Shown: one piece after another, positions 63,801-64,000 of the stretch
How positions within the stretch are numbered: the stretch's first letter is position 1
Layout of the letters: each line of letters starts with the position of its first letter
Source: Paenibacillus vietnamensis
GTDB taxonomy: Bacteria; Bacillota; Bacilli; Paenibacillales; Paenibacillaceae
NCBI RefSeq assembly: GCF_020169515.1
Contig: NZ_JAHMHW010000008.1
Location: 62,001 to 126,000, forward strand
Length of the DNA: 64,000 bases
Direction: 5' to 3'
The notes under the pieces: generated by a model
Seen by the model: only the letters and a program-made list of their open reading frames with translations
What the model was told of the DNA's origin: nothing
The model's database searches: none
Position numbers and translations under genes: made by a program

Positions 63801-64000
63801 AAAATCTCCTGTAGACGGAAAGCCCAGCTGAGGCGCCACGACCGTTCCGTTCACTTTGATTTCTGCCGGGCGGTCTTCCGCGGCGCCGGATGCATAACGG
63901 AATGCAAGCGTGTAATCGCCTGCTGCCGGCACTTCGACGGTCCATTCAATCCAACCGCCGGACACATTCGGGTTAAAATCGACGAAGCCGGTGCCGGTGA
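60885..64000 (-). CDS. pectate lyase (PL10-like)/pectin methylesterase (CE8) fusion, partial
   Basis: The reading frame stays open to the window edge, so the N terminus is missing. In order, from 64000 leftward: a CBM6/35-like domain (GGWIEWTVEVPAAGDYTLAFRY); SLH-like modules to about 63130; a PL10-type pectate lyase (LLSWQMDHGGWTKAMPYDRA, YVTFNDNAMINVMDLI) from about 62850 to 61870; and a C-terminal CE8 pectin methylesterase (GNQDTLL, IEGDVDFIFGG, VWLGRPWHPG) from about 61800 to 60900. The fused enzymes would demethylate pectin and then cleave the polygalacturonate. SLH-like modules could hold it at the surface. Confidence 0.85.
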   Translation of the reverse strand, partial: TGTGFVDFNPNVSGGWIEWTVEVPAAGDYTLAFRYASGAAEDRPAEIKVNGTVVAPQLGFPSTGDFAVWKTVSANTSLNAGTNVIRATAVGTSGGANIDHLQILNQSDTEEPAPVVLEEVEVSDIIGGLLMKKLNTLGILAKELAADQPIARISFMSLLNDTLGYVQQDTFKNLDQDGAVWEKPLDEWDAYVLAATKEAGYIAPGEDGLIHPEEPLLRSDAANMIAKALDLIPDSASGSSGIGAAIREGYMSAKGGFGKKDFVTAAEAKEIATAISSKTEGAEQISIVGVHAVASNVVAVTLNSPLVEIDYKDIVLNKATGTWKSFNPAFKNLTLKKAAAGTNRFGNTVLLFETAEELGEDATIANETAAGGLAGDLNEAIAKAENLLSWQMDHGGWTKAMPYDRAWNGVEKKSSQLGIDGVTELGTIDNNSTINELRFISQVYRATGDERFKTSVRKGIGFLLTMQYETGGWPQVYPQRGGYSDYVTFNDNAMINVMDLIDDIAGKRYPFDTDLIDGETVDLLEQAREKGIEYILKSQINVDGQLTAWCAQHDPITYEPRHARAYEHPSISGSESVGIIRYLLSYPNQTAEIKRSVEGALQWFDKVKLEGIRYVSADPNGVYFVEDPSAVSWYRFYEIGTNKGIFSGRDGIIKYSIQEIEQERRDGYSWGGSYAKNLLATMKTIGYYSNRVYAEAAAANSKDAGGRKLNPGELKQVKDLRGQIRELPSQLTVAQDGTGDYSDIQAAVDAVQPNNTERVNILVKKGIYKQVVTVPANKPFISMIGESSEDTVITYDNYSGRERPAGGTYGTSGSASMFVNGNDFIAKNMTIENSFDEASVNAGNKQAVALNVRGERQRFENVRFIGNQDTLLTNGGTQYFYQCYIEGDVDFIFGGSRAVFEECTIHSLDRGSSTNNGYITAASTMITEPYGYLFLNSKLTSNAAAGTVWLGRPWHPGGNPDAIASVVYMNCEMGAHINPIGWTDMSGFSAADARFYEYNSSGPGAAAADTRRQLTDEQAESWTVSNVLKGWNPNQEA

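Overview
The window reads as chromosomal DNA of a spore-forming Gram-positive of the Paenibacillus/Cohnella type (Paenibacillaceae). The grounds are strong Shine-Dalgarno sites with frequent TTG and GTG starts, a yyaC sporulation gene, T-box control, DUF1128 and YitT genes, a Bacillus-type galKET operon and large secreted plant-polysaccharide enzymes. No tRNA, rRNA, CRISPR array or insertion sequence was seen. The last gene runs off the right edge.

Layout. 1-6.9 kb: a sensor histidine kinase, an orphan NHLP-type (nitrile-hydratase-like leader) peptide gene, an isoprenoid-synthase-fold gene, a papain-like protein, an oxidoreductase and a nucleotide-sugar epimerase. 7.1-20.2 kb: a tightly packed exopolysaccharide operon with a PelF-like glycosyltransferase, two coiled-coil proteins, a PelG-like membrane protein, a GT-C-like membrane protein, a polysaccharide deacetylase, a MurJ/Wzx-type flippase, a GT2 enzyme, a DUF2304 protein and a degenerate HD-GYP protein. 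A convergent GH114-like hydrolase closes it. It looks like a reorganised Gram-positive Pel system with the two PelA activities on separate genes and no PelD. 20.3-31.4 kb: mixed metabolic and membrane genes, including an ATP-grasp enzyme, lipases, hemolysin III, CorA, a FAD oxidase and an AraC regulator. 31.6-35.4 kb: galKET. 35.6-43.9 kb: small conserved proteins, yyaC, hydrolase and methyltransferase genes, then a diguanylate cyclase followed by an HD-GYP protein, and a YitT-type protein. 43.9-47.9 kb: thiL-tsaE-tsaB-rimI-tsaD, coupled by overlapping stop and start codons. 47.9-50.5 kb: a near-consensus promoter, two tandem leucine T-box riboswitches and leuA. 50.5-51.0 kb: a non-coding stretch dense in DnaA boxes. 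51.1-56.5 kb: an ABC ATPase, a small basic protein and a complete comQ-comX-comP-comA quorum-sensing locus. 56.7-64 kb: two large secreted polysaccharide-degrading enzymes.

The main discovery is the comQXPA locus. ComQ (isoprenyl transferase) is followed by a 55-codon gene at 53243-53410 whose product has the size and layout of a ComX pre-pheromone, with Trp54 as the penultimate residue. A 798-residue PDZ-containing multi-membrane histidine kinase (ComP) and an overlapping NarL/LuxR-type response regulator (ComA) complete it. The predicted signal is a prenylated-tryptophan peptide. Secondary discoveries are the Pel-like operon, the DnaA-box cluster, the tandem CUC T-boxes and the orphan NHLP peptide.
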